DNA of 64,000 bases from Viola odorata (lineage: Eukaryota > Streptophyta > Magnoliopsida > Malpighiales > Violaceae), in contig OY829542.1 in assembly GCA_963691705.1 (NCBI GenBank), positions 46,603,002-46,667,001 of the forward strand, in the 5' to 3' direction. Both the position numbers and the translations under genes were made by a program. Under the pieces are notes generated by a model. It searched no databases. It was not told the origin of the DNA and was given only the letters and a program-made list of their open reading frames with translations. Shown in pieces: positions 46,566-57,436 of this stretch (within the stretch, counting starts at the first letter, position 1; every line of letters begins with the position of its first letter).

Positions 46566-47714
46566 TTCTTTTTTTCTCTTCTTCTTTTTTTCTCATCTTT
46601 TTCTTTATTATTTTTTTCTTCTTTTTTCCTTCTTTTTTTTTTTCTTTTTTTTTCTAATACCAATACAAACAGTGAGTGAAGCAAGTACGATTTCCTTTGT
46701 TTTGATTCTCTTTGGGCAGTGGCCTTCGATTAATTTTTTTTTTTGCTTCTCCGGTTGTTAGCGCGGACTGTCAACCTTTGAGGGTTTCTTTTTCGTCCTG
46801 TCGATTCGTTGAAGTGAACTTAACATGCTTCTGGCGCTTTAGTCGGCCAATTCCGCCGAGCACTTACCCATTTATGAGGAGTTTAGATGAAGGCTTTGAA
46901 GTGTTTGATAGAGTTGTATGTTGTGTACAAGCTATGTGTTTTGAGGGCAAAAAAGTTTAAAAATGAAAAATGTGGAAGAAGAGCAAAGCAAAGTCCAATG
47001 TCATCTTATTGTTATCCCATGTCTGATGGTTCATGTACCCTTGATATTATGCAAATCTAACTAGCACTTAGCTTAGCATTTACACTTATGAACGAAACTA
47101 GGCGTGAAGGCCCAAAATACTCACAGGGATATGTTTGTAACTGCTTACGCCTAAATCATGTCATGGATATAAGAGCTAACAGACGAGATCATGTATGTTT
47201 ATATAATTTCTAATGAATGAACAAGCTTATCAACTTTGATAAAGTAATAGATATGTTTGAAGGTTTCGAAAACGTAGGATTTTTGCTTTTCTTTCTGTTT
47301 GTTTCCTTCTCTTTTTTGCAAAGCAACATTTTTGATAAAAGCTTAGAAAGTTCCCAAACATGACGCGCATACACATGCGTATGTACATACTGATATAGGA
47401 ATGTAAATTGTGGAAACGTAAAGTGTGGAAATTTAAATTGCGAAAACATAAATTGATATAGGAAGTTAAATTGCGAAAAGTTAGATTGTGGAAACGTAAA
47501 TGACAACTTACCTGGTGGTGGGGTGCAGCGAGGTAAGTTTGAGTTCTGAATGGGGGCACCGCAACATTAGGATATGGACGCAAAAAAGAGATCCGAGCGG
47601 GGACACCGCAAAATTCATACATTGATGAAGAGATGTGATCCGAGTGGGGATACCGCAAAATTCAGAATTTGTGTCATCAATTTTTTTTTTATAGAACAAG
47701 AGCGCATTAAGCAG
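46566..47714. other. Remaining non-coding internal region of element D
   Basis: Poly-T-rich to 46670. Then blocks matching BC 24790-25320 in inverted orientation (TATCCCTGTGAGTATTTTGGGC at 47128). A short repeat GAGCGGGGACACCGCAAAATTC recurs near 47550, 47595 and 47640 and once at 44418. Confidence 0.6.
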
Positions 47715-48650
47715 TGTTATTAGAACCGGACCGGACAACGAACCGTTTTCAAAAATTTGGTGGTTCAACCGGGTTGAACCGGGTTCGACCGGATTATAGG
47801 TGCTGGTCCTTCCGGAACCGTTTACACATTAAACCGGTCAATCTTAGACGATAAAACTGGATAAAACCGGATTGAACCGGCTGGTTTTTTTACTATAGCA
47901 TTTTATAATATATCAAAATAAAGTATATCAAGTAGATCAAAAGTTGAAAATAAAGAAACTACCTAACATTCAAATGAAATGATATTCAAAGTTCAAACAC
48001 ACTTAAATATTTAAATTTCAAAATAATGAAACAATCCAATATTCAAATGAAATGATATTCAAAGTTCAAATACACTTAAATATCCAAATTACAAAATTGT
48101 TAATGCCATGGATTGACAACAAATTGAGAGGTTGAGCCACTAGCATTTTCAAAAATGTCTTCACAACGACGTCCATTTTCAATTCCAAAGATAATTTGAA
48201 ATCGGAAATGTAAAATCGAAACGTTTTAAAAAGATAATTTGAATCATTATATAATATGTACATATACTCATTTTCTAAATAATTTAATTAATAATAATTA
48301 TTAAGAACTTATAAAATAATTATTTTTTAAATATGTAATATGCTTCTTGCAATATTTTTACTACTAATAATCTTGTTTCCATTATTAACAAAAGCATACA
48401 TAATAAAAATTATAAAACAAAAGATATGTAAATAAAAACACTAATTAATTAGATTAAATAAATAAAAACACTAGTTGAAACTTGGGCTGGGCTTGCCAAA
48501 TTTGTATGAAAGACTGATCTGCCACGTGGGATGTTCTAATTGGATTAAACACATCATTTTGCTTCATTTTGCCAAATTAATTAGAGGGACTAGATTGTGT
48601 ACACTGTGTAGTCTCCAACCTTTGGCAGTGGCGGAGAATATCAACAAGCA
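47715..48650. other. AT-rich spacer with a possible hAT-like end and a 72-bp duplication
   Basis: CAGTGTTATTAGAACCGGAC at 47712, followed by repeated AACCGG/CCGGTT words, resembles one terminus of a hAT-like MITE; I could not find the partner end. A direct duplication of about 75 bp follows (47960-48025 and 48035-48095, ATTCAAATGAAATGATATTC). The last 60 bases are presumably the BASS-gene 5' UTR. Confidence 0.4.
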
Positions 48651-48962
48651 ATGTCCTTCTCCCTCAGTCTCAGTAGCTTCTTGAAATCATCTCCTCCACC
48701 ACCAATATCCCAATTCATCAATTTCACCGTCCCCAACCCAAAACCACTCTCAAATATTTCTTCTCCAGTACCAAATTCAAAATTTAGACGACGCTTCCCC
48801 GCATTAGTTATAAGGTCAGTCCATGAGGAATCGGGATCGGAGTCGGACCGACAGTTTCCTATGCCTGCGCCTGTCATTCCGGCGAAACCATCCAGATCCA
48901 GATCGGAGAATGTGTTATCGACTGCAGCAAGCTTGTATCCTCTCTATGTCAGTGTTGGAAGG
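48651..48962 (+). pseudogene. BASS-family transporter gene, first coding exon (5' part), disrupted
   Basis: ATG at 48651 opens a Ser/Pro-rich, Arg-containing chloroplast transit peptide of about 85 residues, followed by LSTAASLYPLYVSVG. That is the first membrane segment of plant bile-acid:sodium-symporter-family (BASS) envelope transporters; BASS1-like seems most likely. At 48963 the exon is interrupted by element E. The missing end of the exon (IVACLKPSTFAW) resumes at 63858 after the 5-bp target duplication. There is no other mutation in the visible coding sequence, so disruption by the insertion looks recent. Remaining exons lie outside the window. Confidence 0.7.
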
Positions 48963-49523
48963 TGATAAGAATTTGTCTTCTGCCGAAGGATATATGGAGA
49001 AATTGGTCCTCTCAGATCAGTGCCCACGGCGGTCCGCAGTACCTGCAATACGCCGGAGGGGGTCTCCGGCGGAAACACTCCGATGCTAAAGTCAGTATGT
49101 GTAGTGAATTTGGCAGAGCTTGGGCCAGTAATTCGTGCTTACCTTCCTCCTTTGTGGGGGAGGTATTTATAGATGAAAGAAGCGTTTCCGCGCGAGTAAG
49201 TTTGCTAGGGAGGAACCGGTCCCGTCAGGGGCAGGGGTTTACCCATGTTGTGATATACCGTCAGGGCGGTGCGTGGAGACATGGTTGTTACCCAGGCGAG
49301 GTAACGGTTGGTGCGTTTCCCTTGGGGTGGGATGGCACCTCTAGTTGTCCAGAAGGTGGATGTGGGGACCCCCCCCTTTCGTGATGTCAGCTCTCCTAGC
49401 GTTAGCCTCTTAACGAGGGAGATGATAGCCTCGACCCTACCGTGGAGGTAGGAACAGTGGTTCCGATCTTTCCATGCGGGATAAGAGACAGAAATACCCT
49501 TGTCGTTAGGTGGATTGTTATCA
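48963..49523 (-). repeat. 3' LTR of element E
   Basis: On the minus strand it starts TGATAACAATCC and ends GAATTCTTATCA-like at 48963. TATA box (TATAAATA, minus) at 49164-49171. The adjoining internal sequence is not a classical polypurine tract. Confidence 0.9.
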
Positions 49524-49722
49524 TAAGCCCAACTGAAAATGAGCCCGAGTGTTTACCAAGGGTTATCGCCTCTTCTTCATGTGTTAGTTCTCTTCGTACC
49601 AGAGCGGCTCTTTGTCAGGAAACGAGCTGACCCTGACTATACTTGTCCAGGAGCTATAAATTGAAGCTTCTTTTTATGTGAATTTCTCCACACCTTTTCG
49701 TCCTTTCTTTCCACCTTTCACT

Positions 49723-50106
49723 ATGGATGAGCTGACCAGAAATTTCCTGATCTCTAAGACTTTGACCCTGAAGAACCTTACTGAGGGCGATATCGGTTTC
49801 CTGGAGAGGATGATCCTTAAGACCTCTGAGGACGTTCTGGAATTGCAGGGAATTCTGACTCCTGTTTTGTCTAAGTAGCTGGGGATATCTTTGGAGGACT
49901 TTAGCCCTCTGGAGAGCTTGGCGAAGCTGGCCATCACTACTGCTCATCTCGATGTGGTAGCTTCGATGCTGCAGCAGAGGAAGGACCTATTGACCTGCTG
50001 CTTGAAGGGCATGAGGGCCTGTTCGGCCGAGTTGACCTCCGTTGCTCATGCTTTGAGGGAGGTTCCTGTTGTGCCCGGGGAAGATGACGCCGGATCTAAT
50101 GCTTGA
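49723..50106 (+). pseudogene. Antisense ORF a of element E
   Basis: ATG at 49723 begins MDELTRNFLISKTLTLKNL and runs 127 codons to TGA at 50104, with one in-frame TAG at 49876. It is Leu-rich and predicted helical (GDIGFLERMILKTSEDV; MLQQRKDLLTCCLKG). No family was recognised. It lies just inside the 3' LTR, downstream of a pyrimidine-rich leader, opposite in strand to gag-pol. Since frame is kept across the stop, it was probably a real protein in a recent ancestor. Confidence 0.45.
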
Positions 50107-50594
50107 CCGCTGCCTTTGCCTCCTATTGTTATTTTCTTTTATGCTTTTTGTATATTCCTAGACTTCTTCGGCCGCTTAGGCCATAAATAAATGGTTGCTT
50201 CCGCTTGTTATCGAATCTTCTTTTTCCCGCTCGATCCCTTGATGCTTTAGTTGGGATATTCATTATGAGCCCAACTGAAAATGAGCCCACCTCGGGACAT
50301 AGCCATTGCCGTGGTTATGTTCAATGAATGTTCTGTCTCAACTGTTTCCAGGGCCGTTTTCCAGGAACAGGTGACTAGGTGGTTGTTTGGTGCCTTTTGA
50401 TTGGCGCATTTATCGAGTAGCTATGCTTGTGCCGGATCGGATTCTGCTATTGCGGTTATTTCTCCCAGGCGTCTTAATTGTTTCTCAGGATCTGCGCGAG
50501 GATCGGAGTGCTTCCTCAGCTATTTAAGGGAAATGCTTTCCCTTTTCCCTGTTCATCTTCCTCTTTTCCTTCTCTTTCTTTTTTGCAGGTCAGA

Positions 50595-51047
50595 ATGACA
50601 GATTTTTATGAGCGCGATTCCTTGCCAACTCCTCCGACTTCGCCGGATTTGGATGATCCCCTTCTGACACCACCGTGGAGACCTACCAAATGCCTCGCCA
50701 GACGCCAGGGTCGCAAGAAGCCAGTGAAAGCGAAGAAGCAGACCTTTGAGTCCTTCTTTGCAGGCTTTGTGCCCCACTACCTGATGCTATCGAAAGGTGT
50801 TGAAACGTCACCATCTGCCCCTCCTCCTCCTTCCGAGAAAGAGGCCCTTACTCATGGCACTGACTCGAGGCCGGCAGCTTCTACTATTGGGGAGAGTTCT
50901 CGTGCCTGTTATGACAAGATGGTAGCCCACGCGACAAAGCTTGTGCCTAAACCTGCCGAATATTCCCTTTCCTACAACAGTGGATTACCATCGTCCCCGG
51001 AGGACTATGATTACTGCTATGACGCAGACTGGGCTGATGAGGATTAA
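50595..51047 (+). CDS. Antisense ORF b of element E
   Basis: ATG at 50595 (MTDFYERDSLPTPPTSPD) gives 150 residues that are Pro/Ser-rich and acidic at the C-terminus (DYDYCYDADWADED), with a basic centre (RRQGRKKPVKAKKQ). No domain was recognised. A CTTTTTTGCAG acceptor-like sequence lies 6 bp before the ATG, so this may be a second exon of a gene beginning upstream. An in-frame upstream start exists at 50478. Confidence 0.4.
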   Translation: MTDFYERDSLPTPPTSPDLDDPLLTPPWRPTKCLARRQGRKKPVKAKKQTFESFFAGFVPHYLMLSKGVETSPSAPPPPSEKEALTHGTDSRPAASTIGESSRACYDKMVAHATKLVPKPAEYSLSYNSGLPSSPEDYDYCYDADWADED

Positions 51048-51266
51048 CGCCTTTGTGTTGTATATGCCTGTTGGCATTTTATGAATGAGATGATGTTTTC
51101 TGCCTTTTTCTTTTGTCGTTATTTCCCGTTAGCCTGCTAGTCTTCTTGACAGCTAACGCAAGCGGTTAGCCTTGCCGAGGCAATCGTTTCGCGGTTACTT
51201 TGACTGGGTCAACTCTGTCGTTCTTTTAGGGAAATAACTTCTCTCTTCGAGTTCTTTAATGCTTTC

Positions 51267-51350
51267 CACGTGGCCAATTTCTTTTTCCACACGTCCTTGC
51301 ATGACTGGCGGCTTAATTAATGCGGTGGCATTTTAATCCTTTAAAAAGGA
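51267..51350 (+). promoter_or_regulatory. Promoter-like region of antisense gene c (G-box, TATA-like)
   Basis: CACGTGGCCAAT at 51267 combines a G-box with a CCAAT-like word; TTTAAAAAGG near 51340 is a TATA-like element about 190 bp before the ATG of gene c. A CT-rich leader follows. Gene d has a comparable arrangement. Confidence 0.4.
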
Positions 51351-51529
51351 CCATTTTCTCTTTCCAAAACTTTTTGCCCCCGCTTCGAATTTTTCCCTTC
51401 GTCTTCCTTCGCTTTCTTCTCCGAATAACTTTCCGGCCGTCCGCCGTCCTCTGCTGATTCTCCCGTAGATCTTTCCATCTAAGGTACCACTTTAATCCTT
51501 CTCAGATTTTCCCTTTTTGCTGGCTTATT

Positions 51530-53640
51530 ATGGTTAGAAATAGGCCTCGCCAGGTTCTCTGGAAACCCATGGATCCAGAGGTCGCTCAATCGCCCAGTTT
51601 TTTTACCTGCGATGTGGTTCTGAAGGCCGAGCTGGAGGAACACGGTATCACCTTTCCTCCCGAGCACGAACCCTCTGCTCCTGAAAGCTACATGCGGCTT
51701 CATAATCCGGCATGGGGTTCTTGTAGGCTACTTTATTTTAAGATGTTCCTTTATGGTTTCCATTTTCCCGTTCATGAATCAGTACTAACGCTACTGCGGG
51801 AGTATAATCTTAATCCTGCCCAGATAACTCCTTCTTCCTGGTGTGCGGTTTATGCCTTTCTTCGCGCTTGCGAGTTGAAGAACATTCTCACCCCATCTCT
51901 CAATTTATTTCGCAAATTCTTTAGTATGAGTTGTCATAATTGTTTAATCGAAATCATTCCTCGATGGGATGACGCGTTCGTGCAGTCATTCTGGCAGCGG
52001 TTTCGCGGCTTTGAGAAGGGTGTGGCTGACTGGAAGAGTAGTTTCTTCGCTCTTGAGCTACCGTCTCGTTTGTGGCGTATTAATTTCAATCAAGAGCTCA
52101 TAGGCCCCATTTGGAAGAATCCCGCGATATTAACCAGAGCTGAGCTGGTGCAGGCTAACGCTTTGTTAGACAAGGACACCTGCTATCGCATCCGCGACTT
52201 CGCTTTATTCAAGCCTCTGGAGGAGTGCGTTATGGGTGAGTCTGCCTCTTTTCATAATAAATTTTTTTTTTTTAATTTTTTAAGTATGCTAACGCTCGGT
52301 TCCCAAGTGATACCGGCGTTCCTTTGAATGTTGTACCGCTCCAAACTTTACCAGCTTCCCCTCCTACTAGAGGGTCCAATCAGGGACGCGCTCAGTCTCC
52401 CAGGAGGAGAACCAAAACGGTTGCCCAAGGAGGGCGAAGGTTCGGCGGTTCCGCTCGAGCTTCTCGCTTCGTGGAGAATTGGCTACCGGATCGTCGCAAG
52501 GGGGCGGAATCTAGCCAAACTGCGACAAGGTTGGTCGATAGTGACGACGAGGATACAGATGCTAAGCCTGACCTTTGTCATGCCTCTTCCATTGCTTCTT
52601 CCCTGCGTCGGAAAAGGCTCCGAGTGGATGCGAACGAACAGGCTATCGGGACGTCTTCTGCTGACGTGGCAACTGGTTCTACACCTGTCGCTTCTCCTAG
52701 GGGAAGGACTTCCCAGCCAGAGAAAATTATTGGGGTGCCAGCCGCCACTTGTTTTACCGAGGCGGAGATTCCTCCGACAGCATGTCCTCCTCCTACAGCT
52801 GCCGTTCCTGATTCCCCAATTTCTCATTGCATTCCCGACGTGACGACCACATCTTCTGTTGCGGACCCAGCGGCTGGGCCGTCACCTAGAGCCCTTCCCG
52901 AGCTATTCTTTACTCCTATCACGAATGTGCTTACTGAGGGTTCAGTTCCGCCAATCAATCTTTCCTATGGTGGTCCTAACAATGCCCCAACCTATCGCAT
53001 GAACTTGGCAGGGTTCTGTTTCGACGGTCTTCGCGCTGCCGGGGTTCCTCAACCCTTTTCTAGAGATGAGTTTACCGCGCCCCTGATAGGGGAAATGATG
53101 AGCTCTCGGTCAGAGAAAGAGAAATTCCTTCAGCTTCTTCCAGCGGCCCGTCTTCGACATGTTGTGAATGATTCCCTGGATAACTTCCGCTATCTGAACT
53201 ATCTGTTCGAGATTCACGATCGCGAGTCACGAAATTTCTCTAACCCAATGCGCGTTCAAAAGGTGCAACTTGATAAGTCGGCGGACCATGTGAGACTGCT
53301 AACGCGTCTTTATGACGAGTCTCAAAAGGAGCTGAACAGAGAAAAGTCTGCCGGGAGAGCGAGAATGGAGGTTCTGGAGGCCGAGTTATCGTTAGAGAGA
53401 AAAAAGAATCTTCTTCTTCGCGAGGAGATGCTGGCCCGAGATGAAGAATCTGCCAGAGCACCATTAAGGGAAGAGCTGCGAAAGAAGAAGGTTTTGGAGG
53501 CCTTTGTTTCTGGATTTGCAGCCCGTTTCAAAGGTAATCCTTCTGATCCGGCCCAGATTGCTGATTACGTTTCTGTTGTAATGGATGAGGTTGGCAAAGG
53601 TGGGAACGATTCTTCCACTCTGGATGGGGAGAGGGGCTGA
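51530..53640 (+). CDS. Antisense gene c of element E: gypsy-type 'putative transposon' domain plus coiled coil
   Basis: Two exons, 51530-52235 and 52355-53640, join at GT-AG sites in phase 1 and give about 663 residues. Residues 69-115 (YFKMFLYGFHFPVHESVL, LNPAQITPSSWCAVYAF) match the pattern of the 'putative gypsy type transposon' domain (Transposase_28-like) found antisense in Tat elements. Exon 2 is low-complexity and basic at first (RGSNQGRAQSPRRR), then has a conserved-looking globular block and a long charged coiled coil (about residues 535-620). It has no stop codon or frameshift. It is paralogous to gene d with the intron in the same place and phase. Its biochemical role is unknown; a DNA/RNA-binding or regulatory role is only a guess. 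Confidence 0.65.
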
Positions 53641-53960
53641 CGGCAACGGTAGCACGTGATTTTCCTTTGACGGGTGCCTTAAGTTTCACGATGGGTTCCT
53701 GGTCCCTCCTTTGTTGCTGTTCCCGTTGCTTTATTTTATTCTTTGCTGGGGATTGTCTGACATTAATTCTTCTGTAATAACGCTGACGTTATGTAACTCT
53801 TATTGCACCGTTTGATTCATTGTAATGCTACCGTTGCCTCTTCGTTCTCTTTCTTATTATTGCCGCGTCGTGCCGTTTGGTGGAGCTAGCGCTGCTTTTT
53901 AGGTCATTAAATGTCGTAGTCCTTCATTTAATGCGATTTTGAAAAGTAATGATGGAGGAT

Positions 53961-53970
53961 GACACGTGTC
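53961..53970 (+). promoter_or_regulatory. G-box / ABRE-like element upstream of gene d
   Basis: GACACGTGTC is a palindromic ACGT-core element about 200 bp before the TATA box of gene d. Gene c also has a G-box at a similar distance. Confidence 0.4.
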
Positions 53971-54157
53971 CCTTCAGAGAGGCGCTCGAAGCAGGCGTCT
54001 TCTAGGGAGACGCGAGTACTGAAGCGTTTCATCATTGTTTTAAACTTATTTCCTCTCGCGCGTTTGTTTTAAAATTTATGCCTTCACGCGCGCGCTTCCT
54101 CTTTTGACGCGCTGCTTCACCATGTGTCAGCTGCTAATTGGTAGTGCCCTTTCAGGG

Positions 54158-54167
54158 TTATATATAA
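54158..54167 (+). promoter_or_regulatory. TATA box of antisense gene d
   Basis: TTATATATAA, about 160 bp before the ATG at 54327, with a CT-rich leader (CCTCCTCTTTCTTTTTT) starting about 25 bp downstream. It is a good plant core promoter arrangement on the plus strand. Confidence 0.55.
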
Positions 54168-54326
54168 TGTTTTCCCTACCTCCTCTTTCTTTTTTAATCT
54201 CTTCTTTTGCACGCTGTTAGGTATTTCACCCGCGCCGCTTCTTCTTTTCTGGTTCGAGACTGCTGGTATTCTTTTTGCGAAGGTACACACTTTTTTTCTT
54301 CCCTCCTTCTCTTTTCTTTGTTAATT

Positions 54327-56457
54327 ATGGCCAAGACCCGTGCTAAAAAATCTTCCGAGGAAGGGGATCCTCCGAGGTCTGCCGGGGAAGAAAAGATTGA
54401 TAATACACCCACCTCCCTTTACACGCTAGCCTTGATTAATCGCAAGCTTGCCGGGTCTAAGGGTCGATTTCCTCGAGATTATCCCGTTCGTGCTGCCTCT
54501 GAATCTCTTCGCCTGAACAGCGTTTTACCCGCTAATAGTAGAATGTTGTATGCCAAGTTGTTTGAGCATGGGTTTTGTCTTCCCCTTGACCCGCTTGTGA
54601 AATTGTTGTTGGCCAATTCTGATCTGGCTCCGGCTCAGTTGAGCCCCAACGCGATTTGCGTTGTTAGTGCATTTGCCGCTTTGTGTCGTTTTAAAGGGAT
54701 TGCTTCTCCCACCTTGGCATTGCTTCGCGATATCTTCCAGTTATATTCCCGCAAGGGGGTTATATCGATATCCCCTTGTTATGAAGATGACTCCTTAAAG
54801 CCCTTCACCTGGAAACTCATGGGCATCGAGTCTTCTGTTCCCCACTGGAAAGAAGAATTTTTTATTATTGATCTGCCTGAGCCCCTCGGCTTTAACGAGG
54901 AAATCAGAGATGGGGCCTGGGGTGATCGGAAACCCCTTTCCGACCCGGAGGACGGCTGGTTGAAGACACTGCTTCAATTAGACTTCAGCGTCAATGCCCG
55001 TAAAGTGGCTAACGGGTTGGACATAGAGCAGTGCAAAAAGGGTGAGCGTTTGACCTTTCCTTCTGCTCTTCCAAGAAGTACTAACGCTAACGTTTTGTAT
55101 TTGTGCAGTTCCTCCACCCGGTTGGGAGTCAGAATATTTCCGAAGGAAGAGGAAACGAGAGCAAAGGAAGAGAGCCGAAATCGAAGCTCGAGCTGCCGCG
55201 GCTGCTACTGCTACCACCGCTGAAGGGGAAATTACTGCTACCGCTCCAGACGTTGCCCAACCGCCTCTTCGTACTTGCACCGTAAGGAAGAAAAGGGCTA
55301 GGCAGACACATACTACGCCTTCCGTTTCCTCTCATACTATCGCCTCTTCAGAGGCAACTGCTAGCCCGATTCTCTCTAGGATTCCTCTAGCTCCTTCAGG
55401 TGCTCAAGTACATATTTGTCTCTTCTTATGGTTTCCTTTTCTCTTCGTGCCACTTTCTCATTATACTTTGTGCTATCCATCCGCTCATTCTTCCTCTCAA
55501 GACGACATGTCTATGACAGACGTCCTTCGAGAGCGTCAAAAGAAGGCTCGTTATGAGTTTCAACAAAGCCTGACTTCATCTGCTGCCAATCCTTCTGGGG
55601 CTGTCCTCGGGGGTGTGCCAGTTGAGCAGCCGCAGGGTGCCAATTTTGGCGGTGGTCCTCAGGTTTTGAGTGATTCTCCGATTTATTCCAATCTGATGGC
55701 TCATCATGGCGAAGTGCTCGGGGGTGACGTGCTTTTTATCCCTAACGCTGACGGTACCATTAGTCGACCCTCTTCTCCTCCCACCTTGCTTTTTGTTCCA
55801 GTGTCTCCTCCGATTGCTGCGAGAGGTGGCCCTACTCCCAGCTTGATGGTTCACACCTCAACTTATGCTCCTCCTCTGATGCCTACTCACCGGTTCAGCC
55901 TGCGCTCCTTCCGAGATAACTACTTGTAGTTTCCGGCGGATGCTCCTCCTGACTATGTCCTCTCATGTACCTCCTTATTGGCAGCTGAGATAATGTCTAT
56001 TCCAAGAGAGAGAGATGCCTTTGCGGCTAGGAGCCAGCAGGAGCGTATAAACTTTCTTCGCTCCCAGCTATTTTCCTCGCTCTGCCATCTCCATTATATG
56101 GATGAAGAAAACGCTAGAGTGGAGGCAAACGGGCAGGGGGAGCTGAACAGACTACTATCAGAGCGTCAGGGTTACGTGAATACCATTGCTGCTGCCAAAC
56201 AAGAATCGGAGGCTGCCAAAGAGATGGAGGATGAGCTTCGTCAAGAGAGACAACGGAACGCTGAGCTGTCCTCCGATCTCGCTCTTTCTGCTGAGAAGAG
56301 TCGTTGGTATTTGAAAGAAGGCGAGGGCATAATGTCTGACGGTTTTATGCTTAAGCACGGGATAGATAACCTCGACGCTGATTTTCTTGGTCGGTATTTT
56401 GGAGAGAGGATCGCCACCGTCACTGATGAGGGCTTTCATCGCTGGAGATCTACTTAG
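54327..56457 (+). pseudogene. Antisense gene d of element E: paralogue of gene c, one nonsense codon
   Basis: Three exons, 54327-55041, 55109-55399 and 55502-56457, join in frame (both introns GT-AG, phase 1) for about 653 codons. Residues 73-120 (YAKLFEHGFCLPLDPLVK, LAPAQLSPNAICVVSAF) repeat the Transposase_28-like pattern of gene c. The first intron follows the equivalent residue (c: ECVM|, d: EQCKK|). Exon 2 is strongly basic (YFRRKRKREQRKRAEIEAR), a likely nuclear localisation or nucleic-acid-binding segment. The C-terminal third is a coiled coil (EMEDELRQERQRNAELSSD). One TAG at 55927 interrupts the frame, which stays open on both sides. It has its own TATA box and G-box. Function unknown. 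Confidence 0.6.
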
Positions 56458-56839
56458 TAGGAAGGAGGCGGTGCATCACCTGCTCCTTAGACATCATTCT
56501 TGATACATCTTTTTTGACTGTTGTGGCTGATGCGCCCCCTTTTGTTTTGTAATATTGACAATGTTACTTTTTCTTGATTAATCCGCGACTTTGAACTTTT
56601 GTCATTTACCTTGTTTCTCCTTACTGCTTGTGAAATTGTCCGCCCATAACGTTTGCTGTGCTACCTCTGCACATGTTGCGCTCAGCTTTACGCCACCCTT
56701 TGTTGTTAAGGAGCAAACTCTAGCCTTACTAGGCCTGTCGTGACGGTGTTGTTGCGGTATGGATCTCTTTCCAACTTTGCTTTACCGGGTGTCAACCGCT
56801 CAGTTACTAGCTGGGGTATCCTTCCTTTCCGTATGTCGA

Positions 56840-57350
56840 AGATCGGCTTGGGGCGTGCCTCGTCTTAGTGAGCCATCTGATCAAGACCGGTCATCACAAG
56901 GATAGGATTTTCACTCCCAAGCGTTGAAACCTCGCGTCTCTGGAACGTGCCTCGTCTTAATGGGCTGTCTATGTGAGCACGGTTACCACAAGGATAGGAT
57001 TTTCACTTCCAGGACGGAGTTGGTCTCTCCTTGGGGTCGTGCCTCGCCTTAATGGGTCGTCTATGGGAGCACGGTTGCCACAAGGATAGGATTTTCACTC
57101 CCAAGGATACCGGGGCGTGCCTCATCTTAGTGGGCCGTCTATGTGAGCACGGTTGCCACAAGGATAGGATTTTCACTCCCGGGAGCGTTTGGGGTCGTGC
57201 CTCGTCTTAATGGGCCGTCTATGGGAGCACGGTTGCCACAAGGATAGGATTTTCACTCCCAACGCTTAGCCATGCCAGGGCGTGCCTCGTCTTAGTGAGC
57301 TGTCTGATCAGGACCAGCCATCACAAGGATAGGATTTTCACTCCTGGCAT
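56840..57350. repeat. Tandem array of about 80-95-bp units (6 copies) in element E
   Basis: Units contain GGGCGTGCCTCGTCTTAGTG, GGCCGTCTATG(T/G)GAGCACGG and CACAAGGATAGGATTTTCAC. Six copies of the last motif occur. The array lies between the convergent ends of gene d (+) and pol (-). Confidence 0.85.
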
Positions 57351-57436
57351 TCTTCACTATCTGCATTTTATCAATAGCAAACGCACAGGAAAATATATCT
57401 TGTTAGAATAGCATTGATATTACCAGATAGGATGGG

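Larger units (their letters stand above)
41543..47714 (-). mobile_element. 5'-truncated non-autonomous LTR element D (minus strand)
   Basis: Its 3' LTR (41543-44071) and polypurine tract are in minus orientation, followed upstream by internal sequence homologous to BC's 3' non-coding half in the same order. It has no protein domain. The upstream half and 5' LTR are missing; homology fades near 47510-47714, just before a hAT-like end. Because it starts exactly at a canonical LTR terminus inside A's RNase H, D most likely inserted into A and later lost its 5' part together with A's 3' end. Confidence 0.75.
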
